Assembly: GCA_017516285.1 (NCBI GenBank)
Contig: JAFXDD010000011.1
Coordinates: forward strand, 1-40,560
Length of the DNA: 40,560 bases
From: Lachnospiraceae bacterium
GTDB taxonomy: Bacteria; Bacillota_A; Clostridia; Lachnospirales; Lachnospiraceae
Direction: 5' to 3'
The first letter of the stretch is position 1. Every line of letters begins with the position of its first letter. Shown piece after piece: positions 32,677-40,560 of the stretch. The translations under genes and the position numbers were made by a program. The notes below the pieces were generated by a model, which was not told the DNA's origin, searched no databases, and saw nothing but the letters and a program-made list of their open reading frames with translations.

Positions 32677-35229
32677 ATGAGTAAAATAAGTGACAGATTA
32701 CAAGCAAAGGTTACCAGACTTTATATTGATATGCGTTTGAAGCGTATTTCCAAGCTGAACTGGATGATAGAGACAGAGGAGACATTGGAAGCGTTAAAGC
32801 AGCTGGAGCATACAGATATTGCGCCGGAATTATTTTACATACAGCTTCTGATTACAAAGGAGGCCTATGAGGCAGCGGACGAGCTTTTAGAAGAGGCAGC
32901 AGAGTGGCTTAGATTGCATAGTCAGTCGTCACCTGCCTGTCATGCATACTATTTGTATCTGACTACCCTTGTAAGAGAGGATGCAGAGTATGATGAACGT
33001 GTGGCTTTAAAGCTTTCCGAGCTGGCCCGCAAGCATCCTTCTATCTGGCAGATTCAGTGGCTTTTATATTATGTAGACAGGGCTCTTATAGGGCAGCCTC
33101 TGGAGCAGTATCATTTTCTAAAGAGAATGTTTATAACAGGATGCCGTAGTCCGCTAATGTATTTGGAGGCCAGAACCTTACTGGAGCGTAATCCAACTTT
33201 TCTTTATGAGTTCTCGGAATTTGAAGTGCAGCTAATGGTATTTATGATTCGTCATGCAGGTATGTCAGAAAGAGTCAGCGATATTCTGGCGGAGTATATG
33301 CTGAAACGAACAGATTATCGTTATTTGTACTTGATAATATTGTGTGGCTGCTATGAAGTGAAGCCGTCAAAGCTCTTATTAGAGGGTATTTGCCGTATGA
33401 TGGTGCTTGGCAGCTGTGTGGGTGAAAGGTTTACTCTCTGGTATCGAAAAGGGATTGCGGAGAATGTACATGTGGCTGGTTTGTTTGAGGCCTTTATGAA
33501 GTCCTTGCCGGTAGAGCAGTGGAGCATGGATGGAGAGGAGTTGTCAGATGTAAGACGTATTCCTTCCGAGGCTTTAGAATATTTTGCTCATGCATCCGGA
33601 CCTGATGCCGTACGTACTGCATATTTGTATGCGGTGGTGCATAAGTATAAAGACAATTGGTTTTCTATCTACAAGCTATATGAGCCTTTAATACAGCCTT
33701 TTATGATGGACCAGTTGTATAAAGGGCACATCAATGCAGGCTTGGCATATTTGTACGAGCATATTTTACAGCCGTCCCAGCTTCCAAAGGAGCGTCTGGA
33801 GGGCTTTCTGGACATTTGTTATACCTGCAGGGTAGGCGGACTGCCGATTACAGCCGGGACTCTGCTTGTGCGCTACGCACATTGGGAGCATGTGGTAAGG
33901 GCGCCTTTTAACGATGGTGAGGCAATACTTCCGCTTTATGGTGAGCAATTTGTGCTTTCTGTGGAGAATTACAACGGCTGTGAAATGCCGGCGCCGGAGG
34001 CTTACGTGCAGCCAATGCTGGATATATCTATATGGCGGAGCTTTTTAGAGGAGCAGGAGTTTGCCAATATTCTTTATCATATGTCACAGGTGGAGGATGC
34101 ACTGAAAAACCATATGCTGGAGGAAAGACTGTCAAATGTAAAGTTAGTGCTGACAGAGGAGAGCATACCGCTATCCTTTAAGGAAGAGATTGCAGCAGTG
34201 ATGCTTCCTTATTGGGATATTAATGGTAATTATGATGAGATTTTACGAGCAGTACCGTATGTATTTGTAGAGATGGGAGCATACAGTAAGTCCAAGGAGA
34301 CTCTGTTCTGGAAAGGGCAGTATTTACGCAATCATATCGGTATTTATGGTATGAAGTTTTTACTGGATCATTATGAAGGCACTTTGGCAGAGATGGGTGG
34401 TATTTTTACAAAGGCTATGAGTCTCGGGGCATGGACAGGAGCATTTGCAGAGCATCTTTTATGGGAGATGATAGAGAAGGGGCAGATTTTGCCGCAGCAT
34501 TTAGAGATTTTAGATGCTTACTGTAAGTCAGATGCAAATCCAGAGCTGGTACAGGCATATCTGGAATTTGAGGCAGAGTACTGTTATATGCAGGAGCAGA
34601 AGCTTAAGCAGCCGCTTTTGCACAGACAGGCAGTTCTTACCATAGAGGGCAAAGCTTTTTCCACCATTGCCAAGCTGGCTTTTTTGGAGAGTCTGGCCGA
34701 GGCTGGTGTGGGCAATTGTAGTCAGGAAATCATAGGGGCAGCAGAAGCGTATATCAGAGCTTTGTTAAAGCAGAATATTTACTTTTCCTGGATGCAGCCT
34801 CTCAAGGTGATTTGTCCGCTTCTTGCATCCAAAGAGGCTTTCCAGGTGCTGGAATACAGAGGTCACGTGACGGGGCCTGTATGGGTACGTTTTTCCCAGT
34901 ATAGTGAAGGGAAGGAAGATGCAGAAAGTCTTCAGTCCGAGGTAATGGACATGATATGTGAAGGAGTTTATGCGAAGCCTTTTATCCTCTTCTACAGTGA
35001 GCGTTTGCATTACGAAATTTTTGGACTGGAGGGCACGGAGCATAAGCTACTCAGGCAAGGTGTGCTGCAGCGTGGCAAAGGGGCAGAGGAAGCCGGAAGC
35101 AGCAGATTTTCCAGGCTGAATCATATGCTGGCCCTGAAGGAAAAAAGAGACAATTGGGAGTTGTATCAGGAGTTAGAGGCTTACTATGGACAGAGTGCCA
35201 TGGTGGAGCAGCTGTTTGTCTTGAAGTAG
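32677..35229 (+). CDS. Large helical-repeat protein (DUF5717-like)
   Basis: 850 residues, almost entirely alpha-helical in appearance, with repeating motifs such as EAYEAADELLEEAAEWLRL and EILRAVPYVF that suggest a TPR-like solenoid. There is no signal peptide, membrane helix or catalytic motif I recognise. From memory it resembles the family named DUF5717, found beside DUF5716 in Lachnospiraceae; this needs a profile search. Start at ATG 32677 with AAAAGGA upstream; the open frame reaches back into the divergent sleC gene. It is first in an apparent operon with an actin/Hsp70-like protein (44 bp later) and a TPR protein, suggesting a scaffold or client-binding role. Confidence 0.75.
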   Translation: MSKISDRLQAKVTRLYIDMRLKRISKLNWMIETEETLEALKQLEHTDIAPELFYIQLLITKEAYEAADELLEEAAEWLRLHSQSSPACHAYYLYLTTLVREDAEYDERVALKLSELARKHPSIWQIQWLLYYVDRALIGQPLEQYHFLKRMFITGCRSPLMYLEARTLLERNPTFLYEFSEFEVQLMVFMIRHAGMSERVSDILAEYMLKRTDYRYLYLIILCGCYEVKPSKLLLEGICRMMVLGSCVGERFTLWYRKGIAENVHVAGLFEAFMKSLPVEQWSMDGEELSDVRRIPSEALEYFAHASGPDAVRTAYLYAVVHKYKDNWFSIYKLYEPLIQPFMMDQLYKGHINAGLAYLYEHILQPSQLPKERLEGFLDICYTCRVGGLPITAGTLLVRYAHWEHVVRAPFNDGEAILPLYGEQFVLSVENYNGCEMPAPEAYVQPMLDISIWRSFLEEQEFANILYHMSQVEDALKNHMLEERLSNVKLVLTEESIPLSFKEEIAAVMLPYWDINGNYDEILRAVPYVFVEMGAYSKSKETLFWKGQYLRNHIGIYGMKFLLDHYEGTLAEMGGIFTKAMSLGAWTGAFAEHLLWEMIEKGQILPQHLEILDAYCKSDANPELVQAYLEFEAEYCYMQEQKLKQPLLHRQAVLTIEGKAFSTIAKLAFLESLAEAGVGNCSQEIIGAAEAYIRALLKQNIYFSWMQPLKVICPLLASKEAFQVLEYRGHVTGPVWVRFSQYSEGKEDAESLQSEVMDMICEGVYAKPFILFYSERLHYEIFGLEGTEHKLLRQGVLQRGKGAEEAGSSRFSRLNHMLALKEKRDNWELYQELEAYYGQSAMVEQLFVLK

Positions 35230-35273
35230 AGCAGCTGTTTAAATAAAAATTTACAAGCTTATCAGAGGTTACA

Positions 35274-36629
35274 ATGTTTGAAAAATTAGAACTGGTAGAC
35301 AAAATTAATAAAGAATTAAAAGGACGGGGGAAGACCTATATTGGTTATGACCTTGGGGCAGGTTATGGAGAAATCAGTGTTTTTACGGAGCATGATTTAA
35401 ATCCGGTGACGCTGCTTAGCCGTAAGGATGCCACAGTTTTCCACTTTCCGTGCATGCTGGTAAAGTATAATGGTCGTTTTTATGCGGGATTTGAGGCAGC
35501 CAGCCTGGCAGGGGAGGAAGGTGCGTATGTTTTTAACGACCTTCTGGAAATTGCCATGAACCAGTCTACGATTGTGGTGGGTGGTCAACGTTTTGATACA
35601 GAGTATTTGCTGGGGCTGTTTTTAAAGCTGACCTTGGTACTGCCTGAGGCTTACGGAAAGGTAGAGCGTGCGGGTGGCATTATGTTTACTACATATATTG
35701 ATGAAGATCCTGCTTTACAGAGCAGGGTGTATGAGGTGCTGACTAAGGCCACAGCGCAGCTTTTTGGCCGTAAAACCAGACTGTATCTGCAGACCAGAAG
35801 CGAGAGCATCTATTATTTTCTCATGCATCAGGAGGAAAGCCTGTATCATGAGGATACCTTATTATGTGACTACCAGAAGGATTATTTAAAGAGTTATTAT
35901 GTGCAGAAGCATGGCAGGAAAGCTCCCTTTACCGTGTCTGTAGAGCGTATGGACTATCCGGACATGGTTCTGATGGCACCGAAGGCAGAAGAGCTTACCC
36001 TGGCCACCAGAGACAGAGAATTGGATGAGACCTTTGAACAAGTTGTAATGGATTTGGAAGGCAAATATGATTTTGGACTTGCGTATATGATTGGTGACGG
36101 TTTTAAGGGCAGCTGGATGGATGCGTCTTTAAGTAGGTTGTGCAGTCATGGCAGGGTATTCCAGGGCAACAATTTATATAGTCTGGGTGCTTGCTATTGT
36201 TTGAGGCAATTGATTGCACCAACAGCTATACTGGAGGATTATGTTTATCTGAGCAAGCAGGATATTCCTTACGATATCGGCATATATTGCCGTAAGCAAG
36301 GGCTGATGCGGGAAAGCGAGCAGGCAGAGTATATAGAGATTTTTGCACGGGGCAGTGCTTATGACAAATGTAAGCATACCTTGTATTTACTGCCGGAGGA
36401 AGAGGAGGAGCTGGTGATTGAGGCCAGGTCCTTGTCAGAGCCGGAGCCACAGCTGATGAGACTGGATTTAGGGGCTTTTCCAAATAAAAAGGCCGGTCAA
36501 AGTAAGCTAAAGGTGACGCTTGCATTTACAGATCAACAGACGCTGTCAGTAACGGTAGAGGATTTTGGCCTTGGTCAGGTAGTACCCGGCAGCGGAAAAA
36601 GTATTCAAGAAGTATTTTATTTAGAATAG
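35274..36629 (+). CDS. Actin/Hsp70-like protein (DUF5716-like)
   Basis: 451 residues. Residues 22-37 read YIGYDLGAGYGEISVF, like the phosphate-1 loop of the actin/Hsp70 ATPase fold. Residues 271-306 read YMIGDGFKGSWMDASL ... RVFQGNNLYSLGA, which resembles the adenosine motif of Hsp70. A DYQKDYLKSYY segment near 199-209 could be a degenerate phosphate-2 loop. The last 70 residues look like a beta domain. I recall this family as DUF5716. Fold assignment is by motif only and ATPase activity is unproven. It lies between a solenoid protein and a TPR protein (12 bp), as a chaperone or filament with adaptors might. Confidence 0.7.
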   Translation: MFEKLELVDKINKELKGRGKTYIGYDLGAGYGEISVFTEHDLNPVTLLSRKDATVFHFPCMLVKYNGRFYAGFEAASLAGEEGAYVFNDLLEIAMNQSTIVVGGQRFDTEYLLGLFLKLTLVLPEAYGKVERAGGIMFTTYIDEDPALQSRVYEVLTKATAQLFGRKTRLYLQTRSESIYYFLMHQEESLYHEDTLLCDYQKDYLKSYYVQKHGRKAPFTVSVERMDYPDMVLMAPKAEELTLATRDRELDETFEQVVMDLEGKYDFGLAYMIGDGFKGSWMDASLSRLCSHGRVFQGNNLYSLGACYCLRQLIAPTAILEDYVYLSKQDIPYDIGIYCRKQGLMRESEQAEYIEIFARGSAYDKCKHTLYLLPEEEEELVIEARSLSEPEPQLMRLDLGAFPNKKAGQSKLKVTLAFTDQQTLSVTVEDFGLGQVVPGSGKSIQEVFYLE

Positions 36630-36641
36630 GAGGGTGCCACA

Positions 36642-37463
36642 TTGATTATCAGTCAAAGTAGTATTGCAGAGGCGGGTTATTATATTCCTCAAGTGGACGA
36701 GACGGTATATAGTGTAGAAGAATTGGCATACCTCTGTATGTATAAGGGTTATGCACTGGATAGTGATTTTGCCTGTAAGAAGCTGGTACAATGGATTGAT
36801 GAGCAGTGCCAGTGTGAAGATCTGGCGTTCAGGCTGGATGCCATATTAAAGGAAAAAGGCGATGAAAGTGCTTTTGTAGAGCACATTTTACGTTTTGTAG
36901 GTTACGTGTCTGAGGGGGAAATAGAACGCATCCTGCAGGAGATTTCCGAGGGCTTGGGGCTGTCAGGCTACGAGCGCAGGAAAATGGAGGCAGACCAGCT
37001 TTACAGAGAAAAGCGTTATGATAAGGCGGCTCAGGCATATGAAGCCTTGGCAGACATTTTGCCGGAGGGGGAGGTTACCATGCGGGCAGCCTGCTATTAT
37101 AACCTGGCTGCAGCAAAGGCTCAGATGTTTTTGTATGAGCAGGCTTTGGATGCACTGGAAGCATCTTATCAGATTATGCAGACGGAGGATACCTTGATGA
37201 CGTGGCTGGCTGCGGCCAGAATGTTGTATCCCGAGAGTCAATATCTGGAAATAATAAGCGGCAGAGAAGAGCTTTATAGTTTGTCCCTTCAGTTGGAGGA
37301 GAGGGTAAAGCACATCGAGGCTGCCGTGTTGAAGAACGGAGAAGGTCAGGAGCTTGAAAAACTGCGTGAATGGATGCAGTATGGCGGAGAAGATGGCTAC
37401 TACATAGCAAGCGGACGCGTACTAAAGACCTTGTGTGAGGAGTATAGAAGCTATTATGATTAA
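36642..37463 (+). CDS. TPR-containing protein of the DUF5716/5717 cassette
   Basis: 273 residues from a TTG with GGAGGG eight bases ahead. Residues about 113-190 form tetratricopeptide-like helices (ADQLYREKRYDKAAQAYEAL, then YYNLAAAKAQMFLYEQALDA). The N-terminal 110 residues are helical and unrecognised, and a coiled coil is likely at 205-240. It follows the actin/Hsp70-like gene by 12 bp and overlaps the next gene by 8 bp. TPR proteins often bind Hsp70-type partners, so it may be the co-factor of its neighbour; this is inference. Confidence 0.75.
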   Translation: MIISQSSIAEAGYYIPQVDETVYSVEELAYLCMYKGYALDSDFACKKLVQWIDEQCQCEDLAFRLDAILKEKGDESAFVEHILRFVGYVSEGEIERILQEISEGLGLSGYERRKMEADQLYREKRYDKAAQAYEALADILPEGEVTMRAACYYNLAAAKAQMFLYEQALDALEASYQIMQTEDTLMTWLAAARMLYPESQYLEIISGREELYSLSLQLEERVKHIEAAVLKNGEGQELEKLREWMQYGGEDGYYIASGRVLKTLCEEYRSYYD

Positions 37464-38085
37464 GACGATTATATTTGATATAGGAAATGTACTGGCAGAT
37501 TTTGCATGGGAGCCTTTTTTCAGAAGCTTTGGCTTTTCAGAGGAAGTTTTTCAGAAGGTGGCTAAGGCTACCGTAAAGAGTAATGTGTGGAATGAATTGG
37601 ACAGAGGCGTATGGACCACAGAAGAAATTATGGAAGGCTTTGTAGCCAATGACCCAACCGTGGAGCAGGAAATCCGCTTGATATGTAAGGACTTAAATCA
37701 GATTGTAACAAAAAGGGACTATGTCATTCCCTGGATACAGCATTTGAAATCGCAGGGGTTTAAGGTACTGTACCTTTCTAATATAGGGGAAATTATTGAA
37801 GAACAGTGTAAGGATGCCCTGTCCTTTGTACCATATACAGATGGCGGCATTATGTCCTATAAATTAAGGTTAATTAAGCCGGATGCAGCTATTTATCAGG
37901 CATTGATAGACCAGTATAATCTGAAACCGGCTGAGTGTGTATTTGTGGATGACACCCTTGTTAATGTAGAGGCTGCAAAGAAGCTGGGCTTTCATACCGT
38001 TCATGCAGTAAGCCACGAGGCGGTACTCACAGAGCTTGAAAAGCTGGGCGTGCCATCATATATTCAGAGAGGAGCAAATTTATGA
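37456..38085 (+). CDS. HAD-superfamily phosphatase (YihX-like)
   Basis: 209-residue cytosolic haloacid dehalogenase-type hydrolase. Motif I is FDIGNVLADF (nucleophile Asp8, with Gly at +2 as in YihX-type enzymes), motif II YLSN, motif III Lys in RLIKPDAAIY and motif IV FVDDTLVN. Helical cap at 15-90. The ATG at 37456 overlaps the end of the TPR gene by 8 bp, so translation is coupled. Relatives act on sugar phosphates; the substrate here is unknown. Confidence 0.88.
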   Translation: MIKTIIFDIGNVLADFAWEPFFRSFGFSEEVFQKVAKATVKSNVWNELDRGVWTTEEIMEGFVANDPTVEQEIRLICKDLNQIVTKRDYVIPWIQHLKSQGFKVLYLSNIGEIIEEQCKDALSFVPYTDGGIMSYKLRLIKPDAAIYQALIDQYNLKPAECVFVDDTLVNVEAAKKLGFHTVHAVSHEAVLTELEKLGVPSYIQRGANL

Positions 38086-38279
38086 AGCTTAAAAGAATTT
38101 TAGCCATATTAGCCATTATTATTTTAGTTGCAATGTATGTTGCCACACTTGTTTTGGCATTTTGTGATTTTCCGGGCTCCAAGGAGATGCTTGCCGGATT
38201 TATCCTTTTGGATATCGCAGTTCCGATTATGCTGTGGATATGCCTGTATCTGCATAAGCGTTATGGTTCTGAAAAATAG
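38082..38279 (+). CDS. Small two-helix membrane protein
   Basis: 65 residues with two hydrophobic helices (ILAILAIIILVAMYVATLVL and MLAGFILLDIAVPIMLWICL) and basic ends. Its ATG overlaps the stop of the HAD gene (ATGA), and GAGGAG lies just before. No family recognised. The gene is probably translated with the operon above. Confidence 0.7.
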   Translation: MKLKRILAILAIIILVAMYVATLVLAFCDFPGSKEMLAGFILLDIAVPIMLWICLYLHKRYGSEK

Positions 38280-38397
38280 CACAAAAATTGAGTAGGTAAA
38301 TTATGTAAATAACCATAAATTTATATTAAATACAACACAAATGCAATTTTTTGTGTTATTATATATAAAAGAAAAGAATGAAGAAAGGGTGGATTGT

Positions 38398-38820
38398 ATG
38401 AGTATGTTATTGGACAAAGCAAAGGCTATCGTTGAGAGAGAATTTGCAAACAGATATGAGGAGGGCGAGTGCTATAAGCTCCATGCATATCGAGTTATGG
38501 AGGCCATGGATACCGAAGAAGAGCAGATTGTTGCGCTTTTACATGATGTGGTAGAGGATACAGAGGTAAGTATTGCGGATTTAGAGGGCGAAGGCTTTTC
38601 TAAGAACGTTATCCATGCACTTGAAGACCTGACAAAGGGGAACACAGTCAGATATTTTGATTACATCGAGGATTTGTCCTTAAATCCGTTGGCAGCAAAG
38701 GTAAAGGTGGCCGAGCTTAAGGATAATATGGATGTAGTACGCGTAAATGGTATGTCTTTTAGAACCTATTCTATTGAAGACAGATGTGAAAAGGCATTGA
38801 ATATTTTACAGAGTTTGTAA
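38398..38820 (+). CDS. HD-domain protein (RelA/SpoT hydrolase-like)
   Basis: 140 residues with metal-binding HD motifs, His in KLHAYRV and LLHDVVEDT, and later Asp in ELKDNMD, as in the (p)ppGpp hydrolase domain of RelA/SpoT proteins and small alarmone hydrolases. It lacks synthetase, TGS and ACT domains. Start at ATG 38398 with AAAGGGTGG upstream; the longer open frame lies in AT-rich promoter-like sequence. It might hydrolyse ppGpp or another nucleotide; not decidable here. The 118 bp ahead hold TATATA-rich promoter-like sequence but no clear -35. Confidence 0.8.
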   Translation: MSMLLDKAKAIVEREFANRYEEGECYKLHAYRVMEAMDTEEEQIVALLHDVVEDTEVSIADLEGEGFSKNVIHALEDLTKGNTVRYFDYIEDLSLNPLAAKVKVAELKDNMDVVRVNGMSFRTYSIEDRCEKALNILQSL

Positions 38821-38844
38821 AGGTGATAGTGGAAGGAAAAAGCT

Positions 38845-39021
38845 ATGATTAGCAGAGTATACAGAGTAATGCAGATTGATGGTGACTACGCGCACCTTTT
38901 AGATACAGAGGCACCTGATAGTGAGTTAAAGCTGGTTGCCAGAGCACTGCTTCCGTCAGATATCTTTGAAGGATGCTTATTGAAATACGAAATGTTAGAA
39001 TACGAGATGATAAAGGAGTAA
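38845..39021 (+). CDS. Small conserved-looking protein, 58 aa (DUF3006-like?)
   Basis: 58 codons with GGAAGGA upstream, closely packed: 24 bp after the HD gene and 9 bp before the aminopeptidase. The product has a beta-rich pattern (RVMQIDGDYAHLL, then VARALLPSDIFEGCLLKYE) that resembles small OB/SH3-like proteins such as DUF3006, where a DG...A start is followed by LP...EG. The match is weak. Coding is supported by spacing, ribosome site and the pattern; function unknown. Confidence 0.6.
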   Translation: MISRVYRVMQIDGDYAHLLDTEAPDSELKLVARALLPSDIFEGCLLKYEMLEYEMIKE

Positions 39022-39030
39022 CAGCAGGAA

Positions 39031-40305
39031 ATGATAAATCAGGGGAATTATGTGGACGGACTTCTGACGTATATTGAGAGGAGTCCAAGTCCATTTCATG
39101 CAATAGAAGCAGCAAAGGATATGCTTATACAGGCAGGATTTGAAGAGGTGCTGGAAAAGGACAGTTGGGAACTTAAGAAGGGTGGCAGTTATTTTGTAAC
39201 CCGCAATGATTCTGCAATCATTGCTTTCCGGATACCTGAGGCTGGGGTGAAAGGCTTCCACATGGTGGCCTCTCACAGCGATTCACCATCTTTTAAGATA
39301 AAAGAACAGGCAGAGCTTGCCTGTGAGGCCTATACTAAGCTGAATGTAGAAAAATATGGCGGCATGATTATGTCCAGCTGGTTTGACAGACCTCTTTCCG
39401 TGGCAGGAAGGGTATATGTGAATACACCGGAGGGCATACAGAAAAGGCTGATTTGCTTTGATGAGGACTTAATGGTAATACCAAGTCTTGCTATCCATAT
39501 GAATCGGGAAATGAATAACGGTGTAAAGTACAGTGCCCAGACGGATATGTGTCCGCTTGTGAGTACCTGTGTAGACAAGACATTGTTTCGCAGGATGCTT
39601 GCCGAGAAGGCAGGTGCGACGACAGAGGAGATATTGGGACAGGACCTTTATTTATATGCCAGACAGTCGGGACTTGTGATAGGCAGTGAGAAGGATATGC
39701 TCCTCTCTCCAAGACTGGACGATTTGGAGTGTGCTTATGGAAGTATTCAGGCTATGATAGAAAGTAAGCCGAGGCAATTTGTCAATGTATGTGCCGTTTT
39801 GGATAACGAGGAGGTGGGCAGCAGTACCAGACAAGGTGCAGACTCAGATTTTCTGTACAATACCTTAAAACGTATTGTTTATGCCTTTGGAGGAAAGGAA
39901 GAAAGTTATATGCAGGCCATAGCCGAAAGCTTTCTGATTTCTGCAGACAATGCACATGCAGTGCACCCGAACCATCCGGAGAAGGCAGACCCAACCAACA
40001 GGCCTGTGTTGAATGGGGGTATTGTCATCAAGTATTCCGGCAATCAAAAATATACCTCCGATGCCTTTACCGGCAGTGTGATGAAAAAGCTCTGCATGGA
40101 TGCAGAAGTACCATATCAGATTTATTACAATCATTCAGATGTACAAGGCGGCTCCACTCTGGGCAACATTTCCACAGCCCATGTTTCCGTGGCCAGTGTG
40201 GATATCGGCCTGCCGCAGCTTGCAATGCACTCTGCTGTGGAGACTGCAGGTGCAAAGGATGTGGAGTATCTGGTGAAGGTACTGAAAGAATATTATGGGG
40301 GATAA
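39031..40305 (+). CDS. M18-family aminopeptidase
   Basis: 424-residue cytosolic dinuclear zinc peptidase of the aspartyl aminopeptidase family. Metal and catalytic motifs: HMVASHSDSPSFK, SPRLDDLECAYG, LDNEEVGSSTRQG, the Asp of ISADNAHAVHPNH, and the final His in LAMHSAVET. Length is normal. AAAGGAG lies 12 bases ahead, inside the end of the 58-aa gene, and AGGA is closer. It is last in the run that starts at the HD gene and ends at a strong terminator. Confidence 0.94.
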   Translation: MINQGNYVDGLLTYIERSPSPFHAIEAAKDMLIQAGFEEVLEKDSWELKKGGSYFVTRNDSAIIAFRIPEAGVKGFHMVASHSDSPSFKIKEQAELACEAYTKLNVEKYGGMIMSSWFDRPLSVAGRVYVNTPEGIQKRLICFDEDLMVIPSLAIHMNREMNNGVKYSAQTDMCPLVSTCVDKTLFRRMLAEKAGATTEEILGQDLYLYARQSGLVIGSEKDMLLSPRLDDLECAYGSIQAMIESKPRQFVNVCAVLDNEEVGSSTRQGADSDFLYNTLKRIVYAFGGKEESYMQAIAESFLISADNAHAVHPNHPEKADPTNRPVLNGGIVIKYSGNQKYTSDAFTGSVMKKLCMDAEVPYQIYYNHSDVQGGSTLGNISTAHVSVASVDIGLPQLAMHSAVETAGAKDVEYLVKVLKEYYGG

Positions 40306-40333
40306 AAATACCAGATTTAAAAAATAAGTTTAA

Positions 40334-40377
40334 AGGGCTACAGTAATCCAATTAAAGGATTATCTGTAGCCTTTTTT
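40334..40377 (+). terminator. Terminator after the aminopeptidase
   Basis: GGGCTACAG...ATCC (40335-40349) pairs with GGAT...CTGTAGCC (40357-40371), followed by six T. Confidence 0.85.
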
Positions 40378-40381
40378 AGTA

Positions 40382-40406
40382 CAAAAAAACATGGCTCTCG
40401 CCATGT
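40382..40406 (-). terminator. Terminator of the minus-strand gene at the window end
   Basis: Minus strand: ACATGGC, GAGA loop, GCCATGT, then seven T. A second perfect hairpin, TTCGCAGAG-N7-CTCTGCGAA, lies between it and the stop codon (about 40427-40451). Confidence 0.8.
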
Positions 40407-40457
40407 ACAAAATCACATCTATTTTTCGCAGAGTTCTGCCCTCTGCGAATATAATCC

Positions 40458-40560
40458 TTAAAAAGTCCGGAAATACGTTAATTTACCTATTAAATCTACC
40501 TTTCTGACACCAAATTCTGACTGCGCAAAATTTATAGCCCCACGGCCTCCAATTTGCTCA
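40458..40560 (-). CDS. 3' end of an unrecognised minus-strand gene
   Basis: The last 33 residues of a protein entering from beyond the window, ending GKLTYFRTF and a TAA (40460-40458), with visible start EQIGGRGAINFAQSEFG. One open phase followed by two hairpins, one with a T-run, supports real coding. Family not recognised. Confidence 0.5.
   Translation of the reverse strand, partial: EQIGGRGAINFAQSEFGVRKVDLIGKLTYFRTF

Noticed and set aside
40387..40451. CRISPR-like short repeats at the right end
   Set aside because: The two hairpins differ in sequence, are not repeated, and sit directly after a minus-strand stop codon; they are terminator-type structures.
1..40560. tRNA or rRNA genes
   Set aside because: No TTCGA-loop/acceptor pattern or rRNA-like stretch was found on reading the intergenic regions.

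Overview
The window reads as a chromosomal segment of an anaerobic, low-to-moderate GC Firmicute, most likely a member of the Lachnospiraceae (Clostridia). This is inferred from several features together: a large bifunctional AdhE, rubrerythrin, a one-chain PurL of about 1265 residues, a 310-residue PyrF, FeoA/FeoB with the small Cys-rich FeoB partner, a SleC-type spore cortex-lytic enzyme, and two genes I recall as the DUF5717/DUF5716 pair. I had no database access, so this placement rests on recognition alone.

Layout. Positions 1-4700 look like an eroding accessory zone: the end of an unknown gene, an aldo/keto reductase, a tiny holin-like toxin with an antisense RNA, a broken P-loop kinase, a FliB-type lysine methylase, a frameshifted cysteine hydrolase, an intact rubrerythrin and a severed signal-peptide remnant. 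From 4.7 to 10.9 kb come an AAA-ATPase-like/PD-(D/E)XK protein and housekeeping genes for tRNA quality and modification (AlaX-type editing protein, QueH, ArgS) plus a YfcE-type phosphoesterase. From 10.9 to 16.3 kb lie two metal-homeostasis units: ArsR/SmtB regulator - HMA chaperone - P1B ATPase for toxic or excess metal efflux, then feoA, feoB and a Cys-rich partner for ferrous iron uptake, with two copies of the dyad GTTAG-N6-CTAAC. Next is adhE (16.5-19.1 kb), with two Rex-like sites in its leader.

From 19.2 to 20.5 kb is a second accessory island. It holds a truncated RhuM-family gene and a second holin-like toxin/antisense module, both driven from a duplicated promoter of about 68 bp that carries a palindrome. 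An XRE regulator and pyrF follow, divergent and sharing a palindrome that exactly covers the pyrF promoter. From 22 to 31 kb are a PlsC-like acyltransferase with a zinc ribbon, a HIT protein, an NSS transporter, HflX, a TetR regulator and purL. From 31.3 to 40.3 kb are sleC, then an apparent operon of a large solenoid protein, an actin/Hsp70-like protein, a TPR protein, a HAD phosphatase and a small membrane protein, followed by an HD protein, a 58-residue protein and an M18 aminopeptidase. The window ends in the 3' end of a minus-strand gene.

The points most worth a second look are the two type I toxin-antitoxin-like modules with the same architecture (terminal inverted repeats, antisense RNA converging on the toxin 3' end), the duplicated operator-promoter linking an accessory gene and a toxin, the XRE/pyrF operator, and the uncharacterised actin/Hsp70-like - solenoid - TPR cassette.
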